A DNA stretch of 64,000 nt from Limibacter armeniacum (GCF_036880985.1 NZ_JBAJNO010000008.1:124001-188000); one strand, 5' to 3'. Shown: positions 27,638 through 35,989, numbered from the stretch's first letter. Notes: generated by a model from the letters alone, not told the origin. A program made the numbers and translations.

Positions 27638-28591
27638 ATGAATCATCCGACCGTAACAGTGGTTTGCCTCAGTTATCAACACAGAGAGTTTGTGGAGGAA
27701 GCATTGAACTCTGTATTTACTCAGACTTATCAACCTATAGAGTTGATTGTGGTGGATGATGCCAGTACTGATAGAAGTCAGGAAAGGATCAGGGAAGTAC
27801 TGAAAGATAAACCTGCGGTGCGCTTTATCGCGAATCAGGTTAATCAGGGAAACTGCAAGGCTTTCAATAGTGCGCTTTCATATGCAAGTGGGAAGTACAT
27901 TATTGATTTGGCAGCAGACGATGTAATGTACCCTGACCGAATCGAACAGCAGGTACAGCTTTTTGAGTCACTGTCTGAGGAGTATGCTGTAGTATTTTCG
28001 GATACGCATTTTATCAATGAGGCAGGGGATAGAATTGGAGAAACTTTCTACAAACGGAATCGAGAAGGTGTATTAGAGGAGAAAGTACCTTCAGGAAATA
28101 TCTATACAAGGCTACTTCAGAATCCGCCAATGATTAGCCCTCCCACTCAAATGTTTCGCACAGCCGTTCTGAAAGCAATAGGTGGCTATGATGCATCACT
28201 GAGCTATGAGGATTATGATTTTTGGGTCAGGACAGGCAAATACTATAAGTATGCTTTTTTGGATAGCGTCACAACTGCCAAAAGGGAATTGCCTTATTCT
28301 CATGGAAAGGCTTTTTACAACAAAAGGCGGAACCAGCACCTTTGGTCAACGCTGAAGGTCAGTAGAAAAGCACAATCCCAAAATGAGTTGAATGAAGAAA
28401 ACAAAGCACTGGCAAAGTCTGTACGTTACCATATACGCTTGGCATTCTTTACTGAAAACTTTGAAGTGGGAGAGGAGTTTGCCAAGCTTTTAAAAGAGTT
28501 GGAAGACTTAACTCCAATGGACAGGCTATTTGTAGGGATGTTAGCTGTGAAACTGCCGCTTAATTGGTTTTACAGTAAAATAAGAGGGTAG
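27638..28591 (+). CDS. Family 2 glycosyltransferase
   Basis: A 317-aa GT-A fold transferase. N-terminal VTVVCLSYQH, then VVDDASTDRS (nucleotide-sugar Asp), a DxD-like LAADDVMYPDR near 95 and the acceptor-site Asp in YEDYDFWVRTG near 205. The C-terminal 80 residues are helical and not membrane-spanning, ending in a basic LPLNWFYSKIRG amphipathic segment. Probably adds a sugar to a surface glycan or lipid at the cytoplasmic face. No neighbouring glycan genes, so the acceptor is unknown. Convergent with the ACT-domain gene downstream. Confidence 0.82.
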   Translation: MNHPTVTVVCLSYQHREFVEEALNSVFTQTYQPIELIVVDDASTDRSQERIREVLKDKPAVRFIANQVNQGNCKAFNSALSYASGKYIIDLAADDVMYPDRIEQQVQLFESLSEEYAVVFSDTHFINEAGDRIGETFYKRNREGVLEEKVPSGNIYTRLLQNPPMISPPTQMFRTAVLKAIGGYDASLSYEDYDFWVRTGKYYKYAFLDSVTTAKRELPYSHGKAFYNKRRNQHLWSTLKVSRKAQSQNELNEENKALAKSVRYHIRLAFFTENFEVGEEFAKLLKELEDLTPMDRLFVGMLAVKLPLNWFYSKIRG

Positions 28592-28615
28592 GGCTGAACT
28601 GCACCAGCCCATCTC

Positions 28616-28644
28616 ATAACCTGAAAATTAGCTTTTCAGGTTAT
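28616..28644. other. Hairpin holding a stop codon in its loop
   Basis: A perfect 12-bp stem, ATAACCTGAAAA (28616-28627) with TTTTCAGGTTAT (28633-28644), encloses a 5-nt loop that contains the stop codon of the minus-strand gene. A second hairpin GGGCTG...CAGCCC follows at 28591-28610. No T-run on either side, so not a classical terminator. Confidence 0.6.
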
Positions 28645-29290
28645 GAAGCATATTGAAAGTGGTATTGACCGATGACTTATCCACAATCAGGGAAAACTCG
28701 TGTTTAGTGGAGATAATCTCAACCACGTTGATGTTTTCCCAAGCCAGTCTTCTCAGGATATAATAAAATACACCAGGTACGTCTTTTTTGTAAGATGTAG
28801 GTGTACGCATGGTTACCGAAGCAAGGTCTTCAATCTTAGATAATAACTCTTCTCCACTGAAAATGCCTTCCAGTTCAGAACTCATCCATTTACTGGTAAC
28901 GATGTTAGTCTCATAGACCCCTTTTGAAGAGGCGTGGAAAATATCTTTCTGTTCCTGAATCAAACTCAATAGTTTCTGCTGTTTGGGAACAAGCGTTGTC
29001 GAGTTCTTGTAAGCATAGTCAATCAGGTCTGAACGAACGATGATCTCACCCATACTACGGATATATTCAAGGATGTCTTTTTCAAGATGCTGTGTCATCA
29101 GCTTTGGTTTTAACCGCTTGAGCGCCATTACTATGGCTCCCATTTGTACATCCTTGTAAAGCTTTTCTTCGATTTCAGGTTTTATTTTTCTGGCGAGAGC
29201 ACTGTAGTTAATGATGTCTTCAGAGATGGCTTCAACCAAAAAAGGAGAACGGAGTATAATATCTTCTACGACTTCGGGGATAGTTGTCAT
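28628..29290 (-). CDS. ACT-domain-like protein, unknown function
   Basis: A 220-aa protein conserved-looking but of unknown role. The N-terminal half is helical (VVEDIILRSPFLVEAI, then a winged-helix-like stretch with YSALARKIKPEIEEKL). The C-terminal part from about 150 (IEDLASVTMRTP...DVPGVFYYILRRLAWENIN...EFSLIVDK) has the beta-alpha-beta pattern of an ACT regulatory domain as in aspartate kinase. No kinase domain is present. It could be a ligand-sensing regulator. Both ends are free-standing; its stop lies in a hairpin loop. Confidence 0.6.
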   Translation of the reverse strand: MTTIPEVVEDIILRSPFLVEAISEDIINYSALARKIKPEIEEKLYKDVQMGAIVMALKRLKPKLMTQHLEKDILEYIRSMGEIIVRSDLIDYAYKNSTTLVPKQQKLLSLIQEQKDIFHASSKGVYETNIVTSKWMSSELEGIFSGEELLSKIEDLASVTMRTPTSYKKDVPGVFYYILRRLAWENINVVEIISTKHEFSLIVDKSSVNTTFNMLHNLKS

Positions 29291-29792
29291 TAATGAACTA
29301 GTTGTTTGTTAAATTTGTATGAATATTCATGGGAAATTCATCAAATAAAATACTTTTAGAGGAGATATGTATGATTCTAAACTTTTTTGTTTGAAAAAAT
29401 ATATTGATGTTAAAAAATACATAAGGTAAGGTTGCCATAAAATAACAAAAGCCTCCGTCGATTCGCGGAGGCTTTTGTGTTATAACATACAGAATATGTA
29501 AAAGGGTAGATCAGATAGTAGAAAGTAGCAATGAGAAATATTGTAGTTGAGTTACCAACTTATTACAATTGTAATATTAGGGCGCTTTCATGTTAAATGC
29601 AAATTAATTTTGTGTTTTTTTAAAAAGTCAATATTCATTATGGTTAATTGAAGTAAGTGTAAACCAAAAAATCGATTTTGATCGAAAGTTTAAAACTTTT
29701 GGTGATAAAGTGATATATTCAAGTGAGGTTGAAAAATTTATTTCAGAGAATCAGTTGATTAGGATTTTTCAAGCGTTTTTTTTGCGCTAAGC
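29291..29792. other. Intergenic region with orphan terminator
   Basis: No protein gene is seen. Apart from the tRNA promoter at its right edge and the orphan terminator at 29447-29476, the rest is AT-rich. The terminator suggests a short untranslated transcript. Confidence 0.45.
29447..29476. terminator. Orphan intrinsic terminator
   Basis: Perfect 11-bp stem AAAAGCCTCCG with CGGAGGCTTTT around an 8-nt loop. The A/T tracts lie inside the stem ends, so it could work either way. No annotated gene ends here. Confidence 0.7.
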
Positions 29793-29823
29793 TTTGGAGA
29801 TATTGATTTATGCTATACCTTTG
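29793..29823 (+). promoter_or_regulatory. Promoter of the tRNA-His pair
   Basis: TTTG at 29793-29796, a 19-nt spacer and TACCTTTG at 29816-29823 match the Bacteroidota consensus. The first tRNA begins 20 nt downstream, as expected for a short 5' leader. Confidence 0.8.
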
Positions 29824-29842
29824 CACTCGCAAAAACAGATAC

Positions 29843-29920
29843 GGCGGCCATAGCTCAGTTGGTTAGAGCACCGGATTGTGGTTCCGGGGGTCGTGGGTTC
29901 GAATCCCATTGGTCGCCCCA
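29843..29920 (+). tRNA. tRNA-His (GTG)
   Basis: A complete cloverleaf. The anticodon loop TTGTGGT puts GTG at 29878-29880. The extra 5' G (G-1) typical of tRNA-His is at 29843. Acceptor arms GCGGCCA and TGGTCGC pair with one G-U. The 3' CCA is encoded at 29918-29920. Transcribed with the copy that follows 23 nt later. Confidence 0.97.
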
Positions 29921-29943
29921 AATTTATTCAAGTATCGTGTAAT

Positions 29944-30018
29944 GGCGGTCATAGCTCAGTTGGTTAGAGCGCCGGATTGTGGTTCCGGAGGTCGTGGGTT
30001 CGAATCCCATTGGTCGCC
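29944..30018 (+). tRNA. tRNA-His (GTG), second copy
   Basis: Differs from the first copy at a few positions only: a C-to-T in the acceptor stem, giving an extra G-U pair, and changes flanking the anticodon stem. Anticodon GTG at 29979-29981; G-1 at 29944. A full CCA is not encoded after the discriminator (only CA then T), so the tail must be added by enzyme. Confidence 0.95.
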
Positions 30019-30023
30019 CATTT

Positions 30024-30060
30024 AAAAAGGATAGTTCTTCATTTAGAACTATCCTTTTTT
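30024..30060. terminator. Strong bidirectional terminator
   Basis: Perfect 15-bp stem AAAAAGGATAGTTCT (30024-30038) with AGAACTATCCTTTTT (30045-30059), ending the tRNA operon and the convergent hydrolase gene. Confidence 0.92.
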
Positions 30061-30064
30061 GTTT

Positions 30065-30979
30065 TTACTGCTGAGCTACTTTTTGTTGTACCATCCAGTT
30101 TCTGATAATGGGAAAGTGATCATTGGTACCTTCCTTGGCTGTGCAAATATCTATGTGTCCATAATCCTTTTTGTGTCCATTAGTTTTTGACAATAGCATA
30201 AATTTATCCGTTGGGTTATCAACTTCCTTCATCAGTCTTTTGACGTCATCCTGATGCCCTAGGTAAAACTCATTGATCCCTGTCATGTACAGCGTTGGTG
30301 GAATGTTCTGAGCCGTTTTAAATGCTTGCAGGTAGTCAAATCCATCATTGACACCTTTCCATTCATAAAGAGAATAAACCCATTTCCTACAATCACTGTA
30401 AACATTGGCTGATTCATTGGCTGAACCTATTTTCAATTGTATGGCAGGCAGGAAGCCGTATAGGGAAGTCAGTGTACGTCCAACCAAGTTCCACATCAGG
30501 TCAATGGCAAAGTATTTTTTCAGGTTTCGTACACTGATACTCCGTTTGGTCGCCAGAAAGACCATGGACTCGAAGGATGCTTGTGGGAAACGTGCCAAGT
30601 AGGCCAGCAGAAGCACACCTCCCCATGAGTGTGCAATGGCGTGTATAGGCGTTTCTGTCCCTCTGAGCTGCTGAATCTGTTTGACAAAAGCAGGAATCTC
30701 TTCGGTGATGGCTTGCTGCTGTGTATTGGTCGCTTGCCGGCTAACTGTAGGAGTGCTTAATCCCCTTCCACGAAGGTCAGCTACATATACGTCGAGTCCT
30801 TGTTTGGCGAGGTATGGGGCAAGTCCTTTCATAGACTTTGAATAAAAAATATTGCCACTTTCAATACTTCCGTGAATCATGAGTACAGGGGCTCCTTCAG
30901 GGTTACTCCAAATGCGTTTGAGGTGGAGCTGTTCATCTCCTAAAGGGATAAAGTGGGATGTAGTTTGGATAGTTGACAT
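30065..30979 (-). CDS. Alpha/beta-hydrolase
   Basis: A 304-aa serine hydrolase, cytoplasmic by lack of a signal. An oxyanion-hole HGSIESG near 36, a nucleophile elbow IAHSWGGVL near 118 and catalytic Asp/His candidates near 240-280 (YMTGINEFYLGH, DYGHIDICT). It resembles lysophospholipase/esterase-type members. The substrate is unknown. A stretch of 425 bases without genes separates it from the divergent transglycosylase. Confidence 0.8.
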   Translation of the reverse strand: MSTIQTTSHFIPLGDEQLHLKRIWSNPEGAPVLMIHGSIESGNIFYSKSMKGLAPYLAKQGLDVYVADLRGRGLSTPTVSRQATNTQQQAITEEIPAFVKQIQQLRGTETPIHAIAHSWGGVLLLAYLARFPQASFESMVFLATKRSISVRNLKKYFAIDLMWNLVGRTLTSLYGFLPAIQLKIGSANESANVYSDCRKWVYSLYEWKGVNDGFDYLQAFKTAQNIPPTLYMTGINEFYLGHQDDVKRLMKEVDNPTDKFMLLSKTNGHKKDYGHIDICTAKEGTNDHFPIIRNWMVQQKVAQQ

Positions 30980-31405
30980 GATTTAAAAAGTGTTGTTACA
31001 AGGTTTATAGTGAATGTATGTTCAATGATACATTAATTCATTTCTCAAGACAAGTTTTGAGATAAGGCTGTGAATAGCGGTTTGGTGTGTTTTTTGCCTG
31101 TTTTCTTACCTAAAAGGAATATGTAAACTTGATATCTGGCTGGCTTCAGTAGCTATGATATAATCTCAATGGAATAATAAAACATACTGAATAAAAAGTG
31201 ATAAAATGCTTTGAATCATCAGGATGTGGATTTAACTTCGAGAATATTTTATACTAATATTTCCACTTAGAACTCAAAAGCTGTCTGTTCAAGATAATAA
31301 CCCTCTTGTCAGGCATTTTTTCATATATACAGAAAAACGTGACCGAAAACGGGTTTCTTTAGTGGTATTGCTGGATATCCAATAGAATTTTAAGCTAAAA
31401 CCAAC
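30980..31405. other. Divergent intergenic region
   Basis: About 425 bases between divergent genes. I see no ORF, tRNA or strong hairpin. It must contain the promoters of the hydrolase and the transglycosylase. Confidence 0.5.
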
Positions 31406-32080
31406 ATGTCTGCTCGATTATTTTTCAAGAAAACAGCCCGCTTGATCTTACGCTTTCATTTGCTGTTTATCCTCCTCGCAGGAATCGGTGCATTGTACCT
31501 TAAGTACTTTAATCCTCCGCTAACAATGTTGATGCTTTACAGGGGGCAAATGGGACACAGAGGAATGGAGCGTCCTTCTTTTGTGCCTTTACATGACCTT
31601 CCTGAAGACCTACGCATCAGCCTTATCAATTTGGAAGACCCAAACTTCTACAGTCATTATGGTTTTGATGTGAAGCGTATTCAGACAGCATATGAAAAGA
31701 ATGAGGAAAAGGGATACTTTGCTTATGGTGGAAGTACGATTACACAGCAGCTGGCCCGGACAATGTTACTGACACCTCATAAAAACTATTTTAGAAAGTA
31801 CCTTGAGCTGATTGCTGCATTGGAGCTTGAGCTGATTCTGGATAAGGACCGCATCTTGGAGCTGTATGTAAACTATATGGAGTGGGGCAATAGAGTATAT
31901 GGTATCAGTGATGCTGCTGACTATTATTATAAGAAAGATGTAGAAAGGCTTTCTAGAAGGCAGAAAATCAAGCTGGCAGCCATATTGGCCAGTCCGCTCA
32001 ACTTTGGTCCGTCCAATTATAAGGAAAACAAGTTGCTGGAAGCCCGATACCAGTTGCTTGACAAGTTTCTGATAGATTGA
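31406..32080 (+). CDS. mtgA: Monofunctional peptidoglycan transglycosylase (GT51)
   Basis: A 224-aa GT51 enzyme that polymerises lipid II into glycan strands at the outer face of the inner membrane. A single N-terminal helix (FHLLFILLAGIGALYL) anchors it. Catalytic motifs: LINLEDPNFYSHYGFD with the key Glu, the second Glu region GGSTITQQLARTM, and ALELELILDKDRILELYVN. No transpeptidase domain follows, so it is the monofunctional MtgA type. Length is normal. A strong terminator follows. Confidence 0.88.
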   Translation: MSARLFFKKTARLILRFHLLFILLAGIGALYLKYFNPPLTMLMLYRGQMGHRGMERPSFVPLHDLPEDLRISLINLEDPNFYSHYGFDVKRIQTAYEKNEEKGYFAYGGSTITQQLARTMLLTPHKNYFRKYLELIAALELELILDKDRILELYVNYMEWGNRVYGISDAADYYYKKDVERLSRRQKIKLAAILASPLNFGPSNYKENKLLEARYQLLDKFLID

Positions 32081-32231
32081 GCCTGTTAAATCGATTATAG
32101 AAATAATACAGTGAAGTGAAATAATATTTCTTTAAAAGTTATTATTTCAAAATAAAACAAAACAATTGGACTTTTGGGTAGAAGCCTTTAGAATAGATTA
32201 ACACCTGTTATAGATCTTTTAACAAATTATT

Positions 32232-32275
32232 TCCCCTTATATATTGTTTGACAATCATATAAGGGGATTTCTTGT
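32232..32275 (+). terminator. Intrinsic terminator after mtgA
   Basis: Perfect 11-bp stem TCCCCTTATAT (32232-32242) with ATATAAGGGGA (32257-32267), with an inner ATTGT/ACAAT pair, followed by a T-rich tract. Confidence 0.8.
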
Positions 32276-32417
32276 TTTAAGACAGGTCTCCTCTTTAAGT
32301 AATTAATTAATGTAAGTATTAAAATTCAGTCCCTTGAAAGCACTGCCAATTTGGGACTTAGACATTTATCTTGAAGAAGTTGGCAGGCAAAATTAATTTC
32401 AACCAAAAGCTAGTGAA

Positions 32418-32921
32418 ATGAAAAAACTGATTTTAATCCTCGCTGTTTTCCTGATGGGAAGCTTTTCTGCAATGGCACAAACTAGAGGTGCTATGTCTAC
32501 AGATCAGAAAGTAGATAAGGTAATGGAAAACCTATCACAACAAATTAATCTCAATGAGGATCAGAAAGCTTCTGTAAAGCAGATTTATACTGATATGTAT
32601 AATGAAGCTGAAAGACTGAAAACAAGTGGAGAGCAGCCTACAGGAGAAACATTAGAACAATTGAAAAGTCAAACAGATGATAAGTTAAAAGAAGTGTTGA
32701 CTGAAGAGCAGTTCAACCAATATCAACAAGTAAAAGAAGAAATCAATCCTGAGCAAGGTCAAGACAACAGAATGGATGATCCTCAGTACAAAGACAGAGG
32801 TGAAATGGATAAGGACATGCAGGAGATGGAAGACCACATGGACGAAGAGATTGATGAAATGGACGAAAAAATAGATGATAAGATAGAAGAAGGAGAAGAA
32901 CAAATGGACGATCGCTATTAA
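32418..32921 (+). CDS. Spy/CpxP-like periplasmic protein with acidic tail
   Basis: A 167-aa exported protein. Signal MKKLILILAVFLMGSFSAMAQ. The mature part is all-helical with an LTxxQ-like repeat (LNEDQKASVKQIY), as in Spy/CpxP periplasmic chaperones. From about 125 the tail is a Met/Asp/Glu-rich stretch (EEIDEMDEKIDDKIEEGE) that may bind metal or basic partners. It is the first of three related genes that lead into a LytS/LytTR pair. Its sister at 33156 has a basic tail instead. A terminator follows at once, so it may be controlled apart from the next gene. Confidence 0.7.
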   Translation: MKKLILILAVFLMGSFSAMAQTRGAMSTDQKVDKVMENLSQQINLNEDQKASVKQIYTDMYNEAERLKTSGEQPTGETLEQLKSQTDDKLKEVLTEEQFNQYQQVKEEINPEQGQDNRMDDPQYKDRGEMDKDMQEMEDHMDEEIDEMDEKIDDKIEEGEEQMDDRY

Positions 32922-32963
32922 TCATTGGCGACGTAAGTACATCTGAAACTTATCATCAAGTTG

Positions 32964-32998
32964 AAGGCAGAGGGAGAAATTTCCCTCTGCCTTTTTTT
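32964..32998 (+). terminator. Intrinsic terminator after the first Spy-like gene
   Basis: A 12-bp stem, AAGGCAGAGGGA (32964-32975) with TCCCTCTGCCTT (32982-32993), followed by seven T. Confidence 0.92.
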
Positions 32999-33155
32999 GT
33001 CCGTCGGTGAAAAATAAGGCTTTGTCGGTGAAATGCCCTCAAACATATATCTCATATGTAAAGGTGTATCCTGTTTTGCACATTTGTAATATCAGCAGTG
33101 GCTAACGCCCATAAGTCTGAATAGATAGCATGTGAAACACAAAAATGAATAACAT

Positions 33156-33542
33156 ATGAAAAAGTTGATCTTAATTATCGGTATTGCACTTATGGGAAGC
33201 ATGTCATTGATGGCACAGGACAGAGGACCAAGAATGACGGCAGAGGAGCGCGTAGAAAAAATCATGGAAAACTTCTCAAAGCATGTAACGCTAGATGAAA
33301 CGGAAACAGCATCAGTCAAGCAAGTGTACACAGAGATGTTTGCCGAGATGGAAGAAATGAGAAGCAGTGGCGAACGTCCTGACCGAGAAGAGATGATGGA
33401 AAAGATGAAGCAGATGAGAGAAGAGAAGGAAACAAAGCTTAAAGAGATACTAGGGGAAGAGAAATTTGCACAGTACGAAGCCGCTGTTGATGAAATTGAG
33501 CCTGGCAGAAGAGGCGGAGGTCGCAAAGGCGGCAGAAGATAA
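33156..33542 (+). CDS. Spy/CpxP-like periplasmic protein with basic tail
   Basis: A 128-aa paralogue of the preceding gene: near-identical signal (MKKLILIIGIALMGSMSLMA) and core (ERVEKIMENFSKHVTLDET, ASVKQVYTEM). The LTxxQ-type glutamine is not kept in this copy (TLDETET). The tail is the opposite of its sister's: Gly/Arg-rich GRRGGGRKGGRR. Probably periplasmic and alpha-helical. It lies 45 nt before the third Spy-like gene and is likely cotranscribed with it. Confidence 0.68.
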   Translation: MKKLILIIGIALMGSMSLMAQDRGPRMTAEERVEKIMENFSKHVTLDETETASVKQVYTEMFAEMEEMRSSGERPDREEMMEKMKQMREEKETKLKEILGEEKFAQYEAAVDEIEPGRRGGGRKGGRR

Positions 33543-33587
33543 ATTATTATATAAACCAAACCTATTTCAACCTTAGACAATACAATT

Positions 33588-34064
33588 ATGAAAAAGACGA
33601 CAGCGATATTATTAGCGATGATGATGATGGTGACAACCTTATTTGCACAGGATACACCTAAGTCAGATAGTAAAAAAGATAGATCTGAAAGAGTAGAAGG
33701 CAGACATAGAGGATCTCATCATGGTAATAGAGGTGAGCACAAAATGCGAATTCCGGGCCTGACAGATGAGCAACATGAAAAAATAAAAGCGATTCATGTC
33801 AAATATGGCAAGGAAATGTTACCGATACGCAATGAGATCAAGGAGCAAAAAGCAAAACTGAACTCTTTGCAGACCGCAGAGAATGTGGATATGAAAGCCA
33901 TCAACAAAACGATTGACAATATTAGCAAGTTAAAAGGAGATCTGATGAAGCAAAGAGCGGCATCTCATCAGGAAGTGAGGGCTTTGCTAAATGATGAGCA
34001 ACGTTTGTTCTTGGACACATATCATGGTGAAGGTCATGGCAGAAAAATGAAAGGGAAGTGGTAG
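33588..34064 (+). CDS. Spy/CpxP-family periplasmic protein, His-rich
   Basis: A 158-aa exported protein. Signal MKKTTAILLAMMMMVTTLFAQ, then a basic, His-rich segment (RHRGSHHGNRGEHK) that could bind metal. The helical domain carries the family LTxxQ motif (LTDEQHEKIKAIHVKYG) and a second repeat-like helix ending LLNDEQRLFLDTYH. The Spy family is made of ATP-independent chaperones induced by envelope stress. It is followed by a large hairpin, then the LytS-like kinase, and is likely the last target gene before the sensor. Confidence 0.75.
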   Translation: MKKTTAILLAMMMMVTTLFAQDTPKSDSKKDRSERVEGRHRGSHHGNRGEHKMRIPGLTDEQHEKIKAIHVKYGKEMLPIRNEIKEQKAKLNSLQTAENVDMKAINKTIDNISKLKGDLMKQRAASHQEVRALLNDEQRLFLDTYHGEGHGRKMKGKW

Positions 34065-34080
34065 ATTAGTGATTGGAAAG

Positions 34081-34123
34081 TTACAGCCTTCCTACTTGCT
34101 ATGGTAAGTAGCGAAGGCTGTAA
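34081..34123 (+). other. Hairpin between Spy-like gene and kinase
   Basis: Outer stem TTACAGCCTTC (34081-34091) with GAAGGCTGTAA (34113-34123); inner stem CTACTT with AAGTAG; one bulged base; an 8-nt loop. No T-run follows. It reads as an mRNA processing, stability or attenuation element that lowers kinase expression relative to the chaperones. Confidence 0.65.
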
Positions 34124-34153
34124 AATATGGTTACGTCAATAGGAAGACAGACT

Positions 34154-35251
34154 ATGCATAAATTAGACGCAAAAGAAGGATATAAAAGGAATACGGAGCT
34201 GCTGATTCATTTGGCAATTTGGCTGGTGGTGTTTTCTGCGCCACTGATTTTCTTGAGTAGCAGTGAAATGGGAGGTTTGTCCATTAGGTCGGCCCGAAGG
34301 TGGATTCCCTTGTTTCTGTATCCAGTACTTTTTTATGTGAACTATCTGGTACTGGTGCCGAAACTGTTGTTCAAGAAAAGGCATTATGCGTATATGGCCG
34401 GTGTGTTTTTGCTGGTGGTGCTGGGTATTTGGGGCGAAGCAATTCTGGCCCATGTTATTTGGCTGCTTGATGACACTAAACCTATGCGAGAGCCTCGTTG
34501 GCCAAGACCCGATTTTCCTTTTCCTGTCCAGCTAAGGGTAGAAAGGCTTGTACGGCAAGTATTGGCTTTTGTGACCATGATTGGGTTGAGTACAGCCATC
34601 AGGGTGACGTACCGATGGTTTGCGGATGAAAAGGCTCGTGAAGAATTGGAGCAGCAACGACTTCACTCGGAGCTGTCATTGCTGAAGAACCAACTGAACC
34701 CACATTTTTTCTTTAATACGCTGAATAATATTTATGCATTGATAGCTGTCCGTCCTGACGATGCTCAAAAGGCTGTCCATAAACTTTCAAAGCTGATGCG
34801 CTATCAGTTGTATGAAGCTGATACGGTGTTGGTAGGGTTGAAAGATGAATTACAGTTTTTGCAAACTTATATTGACCTGATGTCACTGCGCATCACAAAA
34901 GATGTAGAGCTGGTTGTTTCACTGCCTTCCGTGGGTAACCAAGTGAAAATACCTCCTTTACTTTTTGTTACATTGGTAGAAAACTCGTTCAAACATGGCG
35001 TGAGTTATACGGAAGAGTCTTATATCCGAGTAGACTGTGACATCAAAGGTGGAAAGGTAGTGTTTGAAACCGCTAACAGCAAGCCACAGAAGCCACAGGA
35101 AAACAAGGAAGCATCAGGGATAGGCATGCAAAATATACAAAAGAGACTGAACCTGTTATATCCTAACAACTACACTTTTGATGTGATTGAAACAGACAAG
35201 AGTTATATTGTAAGGCTTGAAATTCCAGTACAAACCGAACACCGTTTTTAA
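34154..35251 (+). CDS. LytS/YehU-type sensor histidine kinase
   Basis: About 365 aa. The start at 34154 (MHKLDAKEG) is preferred over 34127 because the latter abuts the hairpin at 34081-34123. Four membrane helices lie at about 20-145. The His_kinase domain has the phospho-acceptor in LLKNQLNPHFFFNTLNN, and the HATPase N-box is LVENSFKHGV with the G-box GIGMQNIQKRL. No separate periplasmic sensor is seen. It is 17 nt upstream of a LytTR regulator, the usual Bacteroidota pair, and downstream of three Spy-like chaperones that may be its regulon or its signal transmitters. Confidence 0.88.
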   Translation: MHKLDAKEGYKRNTELLIHLAIWLVVFSAPLIFLSSSEMGGLSIRSARRWIPLFLYPVLFYVNYLVLVPKLLFKKRHYAYMAGVFLLVVLGIWGEAILAHVIWLLDDTKPMREPRWPRPDFPFPVQLRVERLVRQVLAFVTMIGLSTAIRVTYRWFADEKAREELEQQRLHSELSLLKNQLNPHFFFNTLNNIYALIAVRPDDAQKAVHKLSKLMRYQLYEADTVLVGLKDELQFLQTYIDLMSLRITKDVELVVSLPSVGNQVKIPPLLFVTLVENSFKHGVSYTEESYIRVDCDIKGGKVVFETANSKPQKPQENKEASGIGMQNIQKRLNLLYPNNYTFDVIETDKSYIVRLEIPVQTEHRF

Positions 35252-35268
35252 TCTAAAAATGAACTATC

Positions 35269-35988
35269 ATGGAGATCAGATGTGTAGCAATAGATGATGA
35301 GCCTTTGGCATTGGAACTGGTGACCAGCTATATTGAAAAGACACCATTTCTGACGCTTGTAGGAAAGTATAGCTCGGCGTTGCAGGCAATGGAGGCGCTT
35401 GATGAAGAAGAAACAGATTTGCTTTTCTTGGACATCAACATGCCCGACCTGACAGGGATTGAATTTTCCAAGACGCTGAAAGGAGGGCCAAAGGTGATAT
35501 TTACCACTGCTTATGAAGAATATGCGCTGGAAGGGTTTAAGGTCAATGCAATTGATTATTTGCTGAAGCCATTCAGCTATGAGGAATTCCTGACAGCGGT
35601 CAACAAAGCCAAGCAGTATTTTTCTTTGGTGGAGAAAGCAGAGAGTACACAGGATGATTTCTCTGTCAAAAGTGATTACCTCTTTGTGAAGTCTGAGTAT
35701 AAGATCCGAAAGATATACCTGAATGATATCCTGTACATCGAAGGACTAAAAGATTACGTGAAAATATATACCAGCAATGAAATGATTATGTGTTTGGCTA
35801 GCCTGAAGTCATTGGAGCAAAAACTCCCAAGTACTTCCTTTATGCGCGTGCATAGGTCATACATTCTTCATTTGGATAAGATCGAAACAATTGAACGTGG
35901 ACGTGTTGTTTTTGGAGATGTATACATTCCAGTAAGTGACCAGTATAAAGAGAAGTTTCAGGAATTTTTAGGCGATAGCCTTCTGTAA
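35269..35988 (+). CDS. LytTR-family response regulator
   Basis: A 239-aa regulator. The receiver domain 1-120 has acidic pocket DDEP, phospho-acceptor Asp in LLFLDINMPDLTG and the conserved Lys in YLLKPFSYEEF. The LytTR DNA-binding domain is about 140-238 (DYLFVKSEYKIRKIYL, DILYIEGLKDYVKIYT, RVHRSYILHLDKI). Paired with the LytS-like kinase 17 nt upstream. It probably controls the adjacent Spy-like genes; no direct-repeat operator could be assigned with confidence. Its stop codon touches the left end of repeat R3. Confidence 0.92.
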   Translation: MEIRCVAIDDEPLALELVTSYIEKTPFLTLVGKYSSALQAMEALDEEETDLLFLDINMPDLTGIEFSKTLKGGPKVIFTTAYEEYALEGFKVNAIDYLLKPFSYEEFLTAVNKAKQYFSLVEKAESTQDDFSVKSDYLFVKSEYKIRKIYLNDILYIEGLKDYVKIYTSNEMIMCLASLKSLEQKLPSTSFMRVHRSYILHLDKIETIERGRVVFGDVYIPVSDQYKEKFQEFLGDSLL

Positions 35989-35989
35989 A

